A stretch of 64,000 nucleotides of DNA from Acidithiobacillus_B sp049965315 (GCF_049965315.1 NZ_JBMFWL010000001.1:1-64000), one strand, 5' to 3'; numbered from the stretch's first letter, positions 1 to 8,335 are shown. Translations and numbers: made by a program. The notes: a model not told the origin generated them from the sequence alone.

Positions 1-92
1 TGAGCCCGCAGGGCGAGTTTTCGCCTGCCAGCGGGATGAGCCGTAGAACAACAGGCAAGGACCGCCGGAGCAAAAAACCCCTCCGCCAACGG
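1..92 (+). repeat. Partial copy of a palindromic intergenic repeat (3' half)
   Basis: Bases 1-76 match 3844-3919 with a single mismatch (position 61). Similarity decays over the last 16 bases or so. The window edge cuts off the 5' half. The copy lies just past the 3' end of bioC, in the same orientation as the full copy at 3758-3937. Confidence 0.85.
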
Positions 93-166
93 CCGGCGCC
101 AGGATCATGCCGATGGCCGTTGGCAGCGTGTCGTGCCGCGGCCTTTGGTCCATGCCGCCATCCGCT

Positions 167-1048
167 TCATCGCCGCCCCAATCGCCCCAGGGGCACCGCC
201 ACCGCGCCGTCGGCCAGGCGTTCCTGGCGCGGCCCGGCACCCCAGGCATGGCCGTAAACCACTTCATAGGTGGCCGGCAGCCGCTCCTCCACCCGAAACT
301 CCGCGTAGGCCGCACGCAAACATTCCAGACGGCGCGGCGTCAGCAGGCCGCGGGCGCGCGCCTGCAGGGCATTGGTCGCCCCCACCGCGCGCAGGTCGCG
401 GAGCAGGGCCTCCAGGCTGGGATAGGTGAGCTGATAATGTTCCACGTCCATGACCGGCATCTCGAAACCCTGGCGCACCAGGGCATCCCCTATGTCGTGC
501 ATATCCAGAAAAGGGCTGACATGGGCCCCTTGATCCACCGCGGCAAAGGCGCGGCGCAATTCGCGCAGGGTGTCCGGCCCCAGGGTGGAAAACATGAGCA
601 GGCCACCGGGACGCAGGACGCGGGCGAACTCGCGCAGGGCCTGACCCAGATCGTTGCACCACTGCACCGTCATGTTGGCATAGATGAGGTCCATGGAACC
701 GCTTTGCAAGGGCAGGCTTTCGGCATCTCCCTGGCAATAGTGCTGACGCTGCCGCCAACGCTTGCGCCGCCGCGCCTCGCGCAACATGCCGGCGGCCAGA
801 TCCATGGCCAAGACCCGGGCGCGGGGATAGCGGGCATTGAGCCGGCGCGCGCCCAGACCCGTGCCGCTGCCGACGTCGAGGATCCATTGCGGCGCCAGCT
901 TGACCAGATCCAGGCGCTCGATGAGCTGCGCGCCCACCCGATCCTGCAACACCGCCGCCGCCTCATAGCCAGCGGCGGCCCGGCTGAAGGCGCGGCGCAC
1001 GGCGCGCTTGTCAAAGGGCGGCGCCGCGCCCGTCCTCACGCCAGCCAT
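167..1048 (-). CDS. bioC: Malonyl-ACP O-methyltransferase BioC
   Basis: Class I SAM-dependent methyltransferase of about 293 residues. BioC methylates the free carboxyl of malonyl-ACP so that fatty-acid synthase can elongate it to pimeloyl-ACP methyl ester, the first step of biotin precursor synthesis. Visible features are the SAM-binding motif LDVGSGTGLGARRL, an acidic loop AMDLAAGML, and the post-motif LRPGGLLMFSTLGPDTLREL typical of BioC. The ATG at 1048 is chosen because it overlaps the end of bioH by 13 bases and starts just before the conserved FDKRAVRRAFSRAA segment. A longer upstream frame exists but is unlikely. It is the last gene of bioF-bioH-bioC and presumably cotranscribed. bioA, bioD and bioB are not in the window. 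Confidence 0.93.
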   Translation of the reverse strand: MAGVRTGAAPPFDKRAVRRAFSRAAAGYEAAAVLQDRVGAQLIERLDLVKLAPQWILDVGSGTGLGARRLNARYPRARVLAMDLAAGMLREARRRKRWRQRQHYCQGDAESLPLQSGSMDLIYANMTVQWCNDLGQALREFARVLRPGGLLMFSTLGPDTLRELRRAFAAVDQGAHVSPFLDMHDIGDALVRQGFEMPVMDVEHYQLTYPSLEALLRDLRAVGATNALQARARGLLTPRRLECLRAAYAEFRVEERLPATYEVVYGHAWGAGPRQERLADGAVAVPLGRLGRR

Positions 1049-1794
1049 TCCAGCAAGACCCTGGCACACTCGGCAGGGGCGGAAAGGAAGGGGGCATGGC
1101 CAAGGGTCGCAAAGCTTGCATAGCGGCTGCCCGGCAGGGCTGCATGGAGCCATTGCGCCGCTGCCGCCGGCACGATGCGATCCCGTTCGCCGTGCAGAAT
1201 CAGGGTCGGCAGGCTAGGTGGCGGCAGTTCCCGACGCAGGTCCTCGTCGCGCAGGAGCACCAGCCCATCGGCCAGGCAGCGCGGATCCGGCAAGGACCAG
1301 CCGCGCATGGCGTTGAGCTGCTGCCGCGCCTGGGGATCATTCATCACCTGCAGGGCCAGAAAACGCTGGCGTGTCCCCTCCGGGTCCACGCGCAAGGCAT
1401 CGGCAAAGCCCGCCAAGGTGGCGGCATCGACCCCCCAGGCCCAATCGGGGCGCTGGCGAAAGGCCGGCGAGGCCGCCATCAGGATGAGGCCCGAGAGCAG
1501 GTCCGGCCGCCGCGCCGCCAGCCCCAAGGCGAGTAGGCCGCCCAGGGACCAGCCCAGGAGCAGGGGGGCTTCGCCTTCCCCACCCAGCATGGCCGCCAGG
1601 GACGTCAGGCTGTCCTCCCAGCCAAGACCGGCAGCGCAGGGGGTGGCACCATGGCCGGGCAGGTCATAACGGACACAGCGAAAGTGCGGCGTCAGATAGT
1701 CCAGCCACGAATCAAAGACGCGCCCTTCCATGCCCCAGCCGTGGAGCAGGACCAGGGTCCGCCCCTTCCCCGCCACCTGTCGGGCCCAGTTCAT
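1036..1794 (-). CDS. bioH: Pimeloyl-ACP methyl ester carboxylesterase BioH
   Basis: Alpha/beta hydrolase of about 252 residues. BioH removes the methyl group that BioC installed, ending the methyl-ester-protected elongation and releasing pimeloyl-ACP for BioF. Visible are the oxyanion-hole motif LVLLHGWGM near the N-terminus, the nucleophile elbow LGWSLGGLLALG (GWSLG serine), the acid-region motif LILHGERDRIVPA and a late ATLGHAPFLS histidine. The ATG at 1794 overlaps the bioF stop in an ATGA arrangement and has a GGAG eight bases upstream. An in-frame ATG two codons earlier (1800) is closer to that site and less likely. Position between bioF and bioC supports BioH rather than a generic esterase. 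Confidence 0.92.
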   Translation of the reverse strand: MNWARQVAGKGRTLVLLHGWGMEGRVFDSWLDYLTPHFRCVRYDLPGHGATPCAAGLGWEDSLTSLAAMLGGEGEAPLLLGWSLGGLLALGLAARRPDLLSGLILMAASPAFRQRPDWAWGVDAATLAGFADALRVDPEGTRQRFLALQVMNDPQARQQLNAMRGWSLPDPRCLADGLVLLRDEDLRRELPPPSLPTLILHGERDRIVPAAAAQWLHAALPGSRYASFATLGHAPFLSAPAECARVLLEWLA

Positions 1795-2957
1795 CGGCAT
1801 TGCTCCAGCGCCAGGCGCAGCCGGTCCACGTCCTCCGGCCCATGGGCCGCGCTCAGGGTGATGCGCAGCCGCGCCGCGCCCATGGGCACCGTCGGTGGGC
1901 GCACGGCGGGCACATACAGACCCTGTTCCCGCAAGGCCCGGCTCAGGGCCAGACTGTGCCCGGCCTCCCCCACCAGGAGCGGCTGAATGGGCGTGTCGCT
2001 GGCTATCCAGGACCCTGGCGTAGCCGCCCCCCGCAAACGCGCGACATGGGAGCGCAACCGTTCACGCCGCCACTCCTCTCCCTGCACCAGCCCCAGGGCC
2101 GCCAGGGCCGCCGCCGCCAGCATGGGCGGAAAGGCGGTGTGGTAGACAAAGCTGCGGGCGCGATGGCGCAAGAGGTCGATGAGGGGCTGGCTACCCGCCA
2201 CAAAGGCGCCATAGACGCCAAAGGCCTTGCCCAGCGTGCCCATGCGCACACCGACCCGTGCCGGGTCCAGTTGCCAGTGCGCCGCGCTGCCCCGTCCACC
2301 CGCGCCGATGACGCCAAAGGCATGGGCCTCATCCAGCATGATGGTGGCGTCATGGCGCTCGGCAAGGCGGACGAGATCCGCCAGGGGGGCGATGTCGCCA
2401 TCCATGCTGAATACCCCATCGCTGACGATCCAGCGCCGCCCCCCGCCATGACGCTGGAGGAGCGTCTCCAAGTGGTTGAGATCCCCATGGCGATAGCGCT
2501 GCAGGCGCGCCCCCGCCAGACGCGCGCCATCCACCAGGGAGGCATGATTGAGACGATCGGCAAAGACCCCGTCCCTGCGCCCCACCAGCGCCGCAAAAAT
2601 GCCCAGATTGGCCAGATAGCCGCTGCCGAAAAGCAGCACCGCCTCCACCCCCAGCCACTGCGCCAGGGCCGCCGCCAGGGCCGCATGCACGGGCCGTTCT
2701 CCGCCCAGCAGCGGCGCCGCCCCCGCGCCCACCCCGCTCAGCATCATTTCCGCCCCGGCCGCCACGCGCAGCGCCGGGTGCCCGGCAAGGCCAAGATAAT
2801 CGTTGCTGGCAAAGGAGAGGAGCGCGTGGCCCTGGGCATCGCGCAAACGGATGCCACCGTCCCCCTCGGGCTGCAATGGCTGTAACTCCCGCCACAGCCC
2901 GGCCGCCCGCAAGGGAGCCAAGGCTTCTTTCCAGCGTGCTTCCTGAGGAGAATTCAT
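1791..2957 (-). CDS. bioF: 8-amino-7-oxononanoate synthase BioF
   Basis: PLP-dependent alpha-oxoamine synthase of 388 residues, the normal family length. It condenses pimeloyl-ACP with L-alanine to give 8-amino-7-oxononanoate (KAPA). Visible are FASNDYLGLAGHP near residue 50, the DEAHAFGVIGAGGRG cofactor-binding segment and the Schiff-base lysine in GTLGKAFGVYGAF. It is the first gene of the bioF-bioH-bioC operon and diverges from comF. The ATG at 2957 has no well-spaced Shine-Dalgarno sequence, and an almost perfect sigma-70 promoter puts the predicted transcription start on or next to this ATG. The message may therefore be leaderless. Confidence 0.95.
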   Translation of the reverse strand: MNSPQEARWKEALAPLRAAGLWRELQPLQPEGDGGIRLRDAQGHALLSFASNDYLGLAGHPALRVAAGAEMMLSGVGAGAAPLLGGERPVHAALAAALAQWLGVEAVLLFGSGYLANLGIFAALVGRRDGVFADRLNHASLVDGARLAGARLQRYRHGDLNHLETLLQRHGGGRRWIVSDGVFSMDGDIAPLADLVRLAERHDATIMLDEAHAFGVIGAGGRGSAAHWQLDPARVGVRMGTLGKAFGVYGAFVAGSQPLIDLLRHRARSFVYHTAFPPMLAAAALAALGLVQGEEWRRERLRSHVARLRGAATPGSWIASDTPIQPLLVGEAGHSLALSRALREQGLYVPAVRPPTVPMGAARLRITLSAAHGPEDVDRLRLALEQCR

Positions 2958-2962
2958 GCCCC

Positions 2963-2991
2963 CTTATAGGAATGGGGCGAGCGCTTGTCAA
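2963..2991 (-). promoter_or_regulatory. Sigma-70 promoter of bioF
   Basis: On the minus strand TTGACA (2991-2986) is followed after exactly 17 bases by TATAAG (2968-2963). The last -10 base is five bases from the bioF ATG, so transcription should begin at about the start codon. Confidence 0.7.
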
Positions 2992-3045
2992 CGGCGGGCA
3001 GGGCAAGGACAATCAAGATCCCGCTCACGGATAGTAGCGCTGCCC

Positions 3046-3747
3046 ATGCCGGAATCTCTCCCCCGCCTCCTGAGCACCCACCTTGCCGCCCTGCGCGACT
3101 GGGTCTTCCCCGAGGGTTGCCGCCTCTGCGGCGCGCCCGGGGCCGCCCTCTGCGCCCAGTGCTGCGCCGAACTGCCGCGTCTGGCCGCCACCCGCTGCCC
3201 CATCTGCGCGCGCCCGCAGGCCGACACCAGTCCCTGCGGCGCCTGCCAGCGACAAGTCCCCGATTTTGCCGCCGTGCATACCCCCTTTGCCTATGCCGCC
3301 CCCCTGGATGGCGCCATCCAGGCATGGAAGTTTGGCGGCCGGCTCGACTGGACCCTGCCCTTGACCGATGCCTGGCTGAATGCCTGGGAACAGATCCCGG
3401 CCCTTCCCCAGGCCCTCATTCCCGTCCCCCTGCACCGCAACCGCTTGCGCGAACGGGGGTTCAACCAGGCCGCCCTCCTGGCACGCCGCTGGGGACGGGC
3501 CTGGGGCATCCCCGTCCGCCTCGCCGCGCGCCGCCAACGGGATACGGCCCATCAGGTGGGTCTCAAGGCCGAAGAGCGACGGCAGAACCTTCGCGATGCC
3601 TTCCGCATCCACGGCCCACTGCCGGCGCATGTGGCCATCGTCGATGATGTCTTTACCACCGGCACCACCGCCAGCGTGCTTGCCGAGACCTTACGCGCGG
3701 CAGGCTGCCGGCAAGTCGATGTCTGGGTCCTGGCCCGCGCCCTATGA
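3046..3747 (+). CDS. comF: ComF family amidophosphoribosyltransferase-like protein
   Basis: ComF family protein of 233 residues. Members carry an N-terminal zinc finger and a type I phosphoribosyltransferase fold. In naturally competent bacteria ComF is needed for uptake or processing of transforming DNA; its biochemical activity is poorly defined. Visible are paired cysteine motifs CRLCGAPGAALCAQC and CPICARPQ...CGAC in the first 80 residues, PVPLHRNRLRERGFNQA, and the phosphoribosyl-binding loop VAIVDDVFTTGTTAS near the C-terminus. The ATG at 3046 is preferred over an earlier in-frame start because the upstream 30 codons do not resemble the family. In many proteobacteria comF sits beside bio genes, as it does here. 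The type IV pilus genes at 12.4-19.2 kb fit a competence role. Confidence 0.9.
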   Translation: MPESLPRLLSTHLAALRDWVFPEGCRLCGAPGAALCAQCCAELPRLAATRCPICARPQADTSPCGACQRQVPDFAAVHTPFAYAAPLDGAIQAWKFGGRLDWTLPLTDAWLNAWEQIPALPQALIPVPLHRNRLRERGFNQAALLARRWGRAWGIPVRLAARRQRDTAHQVGLKAEERRQNLRDAFRIHGPLPAHVAIVDDVFTTGTTASVLAETLRAAGCRQVDVWVLARAL

Positions 3748-3757
3748 GCGTGCCACA

Positions 3758-3937
3758 GGCAGTTGGCAGGGGTGTTTTGCCGCGACTTCGGCCCGCGTCG
3801 TCGTTGTTCCTGGCGAAAGCCCACACCCGGCAGGTGAACCGTTTGAGCCCGCAGGGCGAGTTTTCGCCTGCCAGCGGGATGAGCCGTAGAACAACAGGCA
3901 AGGGCCGCCGGAGCAAAAAGCGCCCTTGTCAACTGCC
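3758..3937. repeat. MITE-like palindromic repeat, full copy
   Basis: An approximately 180-base element fills the comF-trmL gap. Its ends are imperfect inverted repeats: GGCAGTTGGCAGGGGTG on the left, and a right end whose complement reads GGCAGTTGACAAGGGCG. Nested inside are GTTGTTC/GAACAAC arms and a smaller hairpin around CCCGCAGGGCGAG and TTCGCCTGCCAGCGGG. The right half recurs almost identically at 1-76. No long reading frame or recognisable transposase is inside, so any movement would need help in trans. Confidence 0.75.
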
Positions 3938-3949
3938 GGATCCAACAGG

Positions 3950-4432
3950 ATGAAAGCACCCCGCCCACTGCAGATCATCCTTTACGAGCCGGAGATCCCT
4001 CCCAACACCGGCAACATCATTCGTCTCTGCGCCAACACCGGCGCCACCCTTCACCTCGTGGAGCCCTTGGGCTTCGCCTGGGATGATCGCCGCCTCAAGC
4101 GCGCGGGGCTCGATTACCACGAGTTCGCCCGCGTCCAGCGCCACCCTCACTGGCCGGCCTGCCAGGCCGCCCTTGGCGATGCCCGCCTCTTCGCCTTCAG
4201 CACCAAAGGCCAGCGCCATTACCATCAGGTACAATATCAGGCCGGGGACGCCCTTCTCTTCGGCCCCGAGACCCGCGGCCTGCCCGGCGAAGTTCTCGCC
4301 TCCCTCCCGCCCGAACAGATCCTGCGCCTACCCATGCAAGCCGGCCAGCGCAGCCTCAACCTTTCCAACGCCTGCGCCATAGCCCTTTTCGAGGCGTGGC
4401 GCCAGCTCGGCTTCCCCGGCGCCGCCCCCTAG
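3950..4432 (+). CDS. trmL: tRNA (cytidine(34)-2'-O)-methyltransferase TrmL
   Basis: SPOUT-class methyltransferase of 160 residues, the usual TrmL length. It 2'-O-methylates the wobble nucleotide of leucine tRNAs using SAM. Visible are the N-terminal PEIPPNTGNIIRLCANTGA segment, the SAM-knot motif LLFGPETRGLP and the C-terminal RSLNLSNACAIALFEA segment that forms the trefoil knot. The ATG at 3950 gives the family-like start MKAPRPLQIIL; a TTG eight codons earlier lies inside the repeat element and is rejected. The repeat ends only 12 bases upstream of this ATG, so it probably supplies or disrupts the local leader. Confidence 0.94.
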   Translation: MKAPRPLQIILYEPEIPPNTGNIIRLCANTGATLHLVEPLGFAWDDRRLKRAGLDYHEFARVQRHPHWPACQAALGDARLFAFSTKGQRHYHQVQYQAGDALLFGPETRGLPGEVLASLPPEQILRLPMQAGQRSLNLSNACAIALFEAWRQLGFPGAAP

Positions 4433-4534
4433 AAGCGCCGGTTCTGGCCATCCCCATCCCGCTGGCCCAATTATCTGGATTTTACCGCTTTTTTGCGGCA
4501 GACTTTAGGGCTTGCATGGTCCTCAGCGGAATCT

Positions 4535-4987
4535 ATGTCAGGCGAAACCCACATCCTCGTGCTCCACGGACCCAACCTCAACCTGTTGGGCACCCGCGAA
4601 CCTGGCCACTATGGCCGGCACACCCTTGCCGCCATTGATGCCGGCCTGCAGGCCCAGGCCGCGGCCTGGGGCTGGCAGGTGGAGAGCGTGCAGAGCAACG
4701 CCGAGCACATCCTCATCGACGCCATCCATCGCGCTCCCGGCACCGGTTGCAAGTACATCATCATCAATCCCGCGGCCTTCACCCATACCAGCGTGGCCCT
4801 GCGCGATGCCCTGGCGGCCGTCCAGATCCCATTCATCGAGGTGCATCTGTCCAACATCCACGCCCGCGAACCCTTCCGCCACCACTCCTATTTTTCGGAT
4901 CTGGCGATGGGGGTGATTTCCGGCCTGGGTGCCGACGGCTACCTCCTCGCCCTGCAGGCCATCCATCGACGCCTTGAGAGCGCCTGA
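4535..4987 (+). CDS. aroQ: Type II 3-dehydroquinate dehydratase
   Basis: Dodecameric type II dehydroquinase of 150 residues. It catalyses the reversible anti-dehydration of 3-dehydroquinate to 3-dehydroshikimate in the shikimate pathway. Visible are LHGPNLNLLGTREPGHYG with the flexible catalytic loop (Arg and Tyr), IINPAAFTHTSVALRDAL and IEVHLSNIHAREPFRHHSY with the catalytic histidine. The ATG at 4535 begins just before the first strand; longer upstream starts are not supported. It lies immediately upstream of accB-accC, an arrangement common in proteobacteria, and is probably cotranscribed with them. The 100-base gap before it has a small CCGC-T6-GCGG hairpin but no convincing terminator. 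Confidence 0.95.
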   Translation: MSGETHILVLHGPNLNLLGTREPGHYGRHTLAAIDAGLQAQAAAWGWQVESVQSNAEHILIDAIHRAPGTGCKYIIINPAAFTHTSVALRDALAAVQIPFIEVHLSNIHAREPFRHHSYFSDLAMGVISGLGADGYLLALQAIHRRLESA

Positions 4988-5012
4988 ATATTCCAAAAGA
5001 AGAGGAAGAAGC

Positions 5013-5480
5013 ATGGACATTCAATTTATCCGCCGTCTCGCCGAGCTGCTGCAAAAGACCGACCTCGACGAAATCGAGGTGGTGGAAGGGGAGAGCAAGG
5101 TCCGCATCACCCGCCATCAACCGCTGACGCAGTCATTCCAACCCCCCGTCAGCGTGGCAGCGGCAGCAGTGCCTGCCATCGCTGCGGCCACTCCACCCAG
5201 CACTCCCGTATTGGCGTCCGTTCCGGAAGTCCCCGAAGGGTACATGATCAAATCGCCCATGGTTGGTACCTTTTACCGCGCCTCGTCTCCCGATGCCGCC
5301 CCCTTCGTGGAGGAAGGCAGCATCGTCAAGGCCGGACAGACCCTGTGCATCATCGAAGCCATGAAGCTGCTCAATGAAATCGAGGCCGATGTGGGGGGCA
5401 AGGTGCTCAAGATCCTCGCCGCCAATGGTCAGCCCGTCGAATATGGCGAACCCCTGTTCATCATCGCCCCCGAGCGCTGA
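5013..5480 (+). CDS. accB: Acetyl-CoA carboxylase biotin carboxyl carrier protein
   Basis: BCCP of 155 residues. It carries the covalently bound biotin that shuttles carboxyl groups between biotin carboxylase (AccC) and the carboxyltransferase, for malonyl-CoA synthesis. An N-terminal helical region (about 1-35) is followed by an Ala/Pro/Val-rich linker (about 45-75) and a C-terminal biotinyl domain. The biotinylated lysine sits in CIIEAMKLLNEIEA. The ATG at 5013 is preceded by an AGAGGAAGAA ribosome-binding site. The stop codon is one base from the accC start, so the two are translated from one message. The nearby bioFHC operon supplies precursor for the cofactor. Confidence 0.97.
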   Translation: MDIQFIRRLAELLQKTDLDEIEVVEGESKVRITRHQPLTQSFQPPVSVAAAAVPAIAAATPPSTPVLASVPEVPEGYMIKSPMVGTFYRASSPDAAPFVEEGSIVKAGQTLCIIEAMKLLNEIEADVGGKVLKILAANGQPVEYGEPLFIIAPER

Positions 5481-5481
5481 G

Positions 5482-6828
5482 ATGTTTGAAAAGATCCTCA
5501 TCGCCAACCGCGGAGAAATCGCCCTGCGCGTGCAGCGGGCCTGCCGGGAATTGGGCATTCGCACCGTCGCCGTACACTCCGAACCCGACCGCGACCTGAT
5601 TCACGTCAAGCTCGCCGACGAATCCGTCTGCATCGGCCCGGCCCCGAGCGACAAGAGCTATCTCAACATCCCCGCCGTCATCGCCGCCGCCGAGGTCACC
5701 GACGCCCAGGCCATTCACCCCGGCTACGGTTTCCTCTCGGAAAATGCCGATTTTGCCGAGCGGGTGGAGAAAAGCGGCTTTGCCTTCATCGGCCCGCGTC
5801 CCGAGACCATTCGCCTCATGGGCGACAAGATTGCCGCCAAGATCACCATGAAAAAAGCGGGCGTCCCCTGCGTACCGGGCTCCGACGGCCCCTTGCCCGA
5901 CGACCCGGAGGCCATGAAGGCCCTGGCCAGGGAGATCGGCTATCCGGTCATCCTCAAGGCTTCCGGCGGCGGCGGCGGGCGCGGCATGCGCGTGGTGCAT
6001 ACGGAAGCCCACCTCATCAATGCCGCCAGCCTCACCCGTGCCGAGGCTGGCAAGGCCTTCGGCAACCCCACCCTGTACATGGAAAAATTCCTCGAAACGC
6101 CGCGGCATATCGAGTTCCAGGTGCTTTGCGACGCCCACGGCCACTGCATCCACCTGGGCGAGCGCGACTGCTCCGTGCAACGCCGCCACCAGAAGGTCAT
6201 CGAGGAGGCCCCGGCACCGGGCATCAGCGCCGCGCAGCGGGCCGAGATCGGGGCCGTCGTGGTCAAGGCCTGCGCAGCCATGGGCTACCGCGGCGCCGGC
6301 ACCATCGAGTTCCTCTACGACCCCGACAGCCGGACCTTCTATTTCATCGAGATGAACACCCGCGTCCAGGTGGAGCATCCCGTCACCGAGCTCATCACCG
6401 GCGTGGACATCGTCAAGGAACAGATCCGCATTGCCGCCGGCCTTCCCCTGGCCTACCGTCAGGAGGACATCGTCCTGCGCGGACACGCCATGGAATGCCG
6501 CATCAACGCCGAGGACCCCGAGCGCTTCGTGCCCTCGCCCGGGCAGATCACCACCTGGCACCCGCCGGGCGGCCCCGGCATTCGCGTCGACAGCCACATC
6601 TATGCGGGCTACCGCGTGCCTCCCTATTACGACTCCATGATCGGCAAGCTCATTGCCTATGGGGCGGATCGCAACGAGGCCATCGCCCGTCTGCGCAGCG
6701 CCCTGCGCGAAACCAGCATCGAAGGGATTCAGACCAATCTCGCCCTGCACCGGCGCATCCTCGAAGAGGCCCAGTTTGCCGCCGGCGGCGTACACATCCA
6801 CTATCTGGAGGCCCTGCTCGCACCATGA
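5482..6828 (+). CDS. accC: Acetyl-CoA carboxylase biotin carboxylase subunit
   Basis: ATP-grasp biotin carboxylase of 448 residues, matching the family. It carboxylates biotin on AccB using bicarbonate and ATP. The N-terminal MFEKILIANRGEIALRV is diagnostic. The ATP-binding loop KASGGGGGRGMRVV, the MEKFLETPRHIEFQV segment and the metal and bicarbonate site EMNTRVQVEHPVTE are all present. The start is one base after the accB stop, and the 3' end overlaps prmA in an ATGA junction. The accB-accC-prmA order is common in beta- and gammaproteobacteria. Confidence 0.97.
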   Translation: MFEKILIANRGEIALRVQRACRELGIRTVAVHSEPDRDLIHVKLADESVCIGPAPSDKSYLNIPAVIAAAEVTDAQAIHPGYGFLSENADFAERVEKSGFAFIGPRPETIRLMGDKIAAKITMKKAGVPCVPGSDGPLPDDPEAMKALAREIGYPVILKASGGGGGRGMRVVHTEAHLINAASLTRAEAGKAFGNPTLYMEKFLETPRHIEFQVLCDAHGHCIHLGERDCSVQRRHQKVIEEAPAPGISAAQRAEIGAVVVKACAAMGYRGAGTIEFLYDPDSRTFYFIEMNTRVQVEHPVTELITGVDIVKEQIRIAAGLPLAYRQEDIVLRGHAMECRINAEDPERFVPSPGQITTWHPPGGPGIRVDSHIYAGYRVPPYYDSMIGKLIAYGADRNEAIARLRSALRETSIEGIQTNLALHRRILEEAQFAAGGVHIHYLEALLAP

Positions 6829-7697
6829 ATCCCGCCTGGTGGCAGATCGAGATGACCGTACCCGCCACCATGGGGGAGACGGTGGAAGCGCGCCTGCAGG
6901 CCGCCGGGGCGGAATCCGTGAGCTTTCTGGAAATGGGCGACGACCCCGTTTTTACCGCCGGCCAACTCTGGGAGAGCAGCCGCTGCCAAGCCCTCTTTGC
7001 CCAGGCCCCCGGCAGGGAAGCCGCTCTCCATGCGCTGATCGAGACCGAAGGCTGGCAGCCCTACCAACCCAGCGTGCAGCCGGTGGCGGAACAGGACTGG
7101 GTGGCCAGCACCCAGGCGGCCTTCCCGGCGCGTGCCTTCGGCCGGCTTTGGGTGGCGCCGGGTTGGGCCGCCACGCCCCCCGGCGCCGCCGTCCTCCATC
7201 TCGACCCCGGCCAGGCCTTCGGCACCGGCGCCCACCCCACCACGGCACTGTGCCTACGCTTTCTCGACGCCCATGTCCATGGCGGCGAACTGCTCACCGA
7301 CTATGGCTGCGGCTCGGGCATCCTCGCCATTGCCGCCCTGTTGCTGGGCGCCGGGCAGGCCCTCGGGGTGGATACGGATCCCGTCGCCCTGCGCGTGGCA
7401 GCGGAAAATGCCCAGCGCAACGGCGTCGCCGGACGCCTGCAATTGACCCTGCCCGATGCCGCACCCACCCCCCCGGCCGATCTCCTGGTGGCCAATATCC
7501 TTGCCGAGCCCTTGATCTCCCTGGCGCCGCTCCTCGCCCAACAGGTCCGGCCCCATGGCCGCATCGCCCTCTCCGGCCTGCTCCATCATCAAGAGGCGGC
7601 CGTCCGCCACGCTTACGCCCCCTATTTCGCGCTGGATCCAGCACAGCGCGAAGAAGACTGGTCGCTCCTGAGCGGCCGCCGCACCTCCGGAGTTTGA
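6825..7697 (+). CDS. prmA: Ribosomal protein L11 methyltransferase PrmA
   Basis: SAM-dependent methyltransferase of 290 residues that trimethylates ribosomal protein L11. An N-terminal substrate-recognition domain starts with WWQIEMTVP. It is followed by GQAFGTGAHPTTALCLRFL and the SAM site DYGCGSGILAIAALLLGA, then the catalytic-region motif VANILAEPLISL. The ATG overlaps the accC stop by four bases, suggesting translational coupling. The frame runs open far upstream but only inside accC, so the internal ATG is the credible start. Confidence 0.95.
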   Translation: MNPAWWQIEMTVPATMGETVEARLQAAGAESVSFLEMGDDPVFTAGQLWESSRCQALFAQAPGREAALHALIETEGWQPYQPSVQPVAEQDWVASTQAAFPARAFGRLWVAPGWAATPPGAAVLHLDPGQAFGTGAHPTTALCLRFLDAHVHGGELLTDYGCGSGILAIAALLLGAGQALGVDTDPVALRVAAENAQRNGVAGRLQLTLPDAAPTPPADLLVANILAEPLISLAPLLAQQVRPHGRIALSGLLHHQEAAVRHAYAPYFALDPAQREEDWSLLSGRRTSGV

Positions 7698-7699
7698 TC

Positions 7700-8335
7700 A
7701 TGGAAATCACCTGCCCACGCTGCGACTCCACCTTTAGCGTCGATGCCGCCGAACTTCGCGCCCATGACTGCCAGGCACAGTGCAGTGTTTGTGACCAGAT
7801 ATTTACGGTCGATGGCGCCCTCTGTGGCGCAACGCCAAGCCCGGCCGGCGCCGGGCGGCGCTGGGCCAAGCGCTTCCTCTTGTTCATCATATTCCTGCTG
7901 ATTCTGGCCCTCATCGGGCAAGCGGTCTGGTGGACTCAGGCATACAGCTATCTGGCCGGCAATGCCGATCTGCGGCGGGCCATGCTCGGCACGGCCCAGC
8001 GCCTGGGCGTGGAGATCCCCTGGCCCGGCCCCGACAAGCAGATCCTCATCGTCAACAGCCAGGTCATCCCCGGCAACGGCAATCTGGCGCGGATCACCGG
8101 CACGATCCGCAATACGGCCGACTTCGTGCAGGCCTATCCGGTCATCGCCGTGACCCTCGACAACATCCACGGCGCCCCCGTCGCCCATCTGCGTTTCACG
8201 CCCCGGCAATACCTCGCTCCACCCTACCGCGCCGCAGACGGCTTCATACCCCATACCCCCGTGCCTTTCGTGCTGAGCAGTCCCCAACTCATCACCGCGC
8301 CGGGGTATCAGGTCACCCTCATCAGCCAGCGCTAA
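7700..8335 (+). CDS. Zinc-ribbon membrane protein, DUF3426 family
   Basis: A 211-residue protein with an N-terminal MJ0042-type zinc ribbon (CPRCDSTF and CSVCDQIF), a linker, one transmembrane segment around residues 56-76 (FLLFIIFLLILALIG) and a C-terminal DUF3426-like domain with a beta-rich GTIRNTADFVQAYPVIAVTL segment. The topology suggests a cytoplasmic zinc ribbon and a periplasmic domain. The function of this family is not established. It starts two bases after prmA and is followed by a fis-like gene five bases later. The prmA-DUF3426-fis order is conserved in many proteobacteria. Confidence 0.82.
   Translation: MEITCPRCDSTFSVDAAELRAHDCQAQCSVCDQIFTVDGALCGATPSPAGAGRRWAKRFLLFIIFLLILALIGQAVWWTQAYSYLAGNADLRRAMLGTAQRLGVEIPWPGPDKQILIVNSQVIPGNGNLARITGTIRNTADFVQAYPVIAVTLDNIHGAPVAHLRFTPRQYLAPPYRAADGFIPHTPVPFVLSSPQLITAPGYQVTLISQR

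Noticed and set aside
107..1123. Long plus-strand frame opposite bioC
   Set aside because: Shadow of a GC-rich gene; the minus-strand frame has clear BioC motifs.
2985..3012. TTGTC...GACAA inverted repeat in the bioF-comF gap as a BirA operator
   Set aside because: The arms are only five bases and the spacing (18) does not match the BirA box; they are better read as the bioF -35 box and chance.
4485..4500. CCGC-T6-GCGG hairpin as a terminator before aroQ
   Set aside because: Stem of four pairs with the T-run in the loop; not a terminator geometry.
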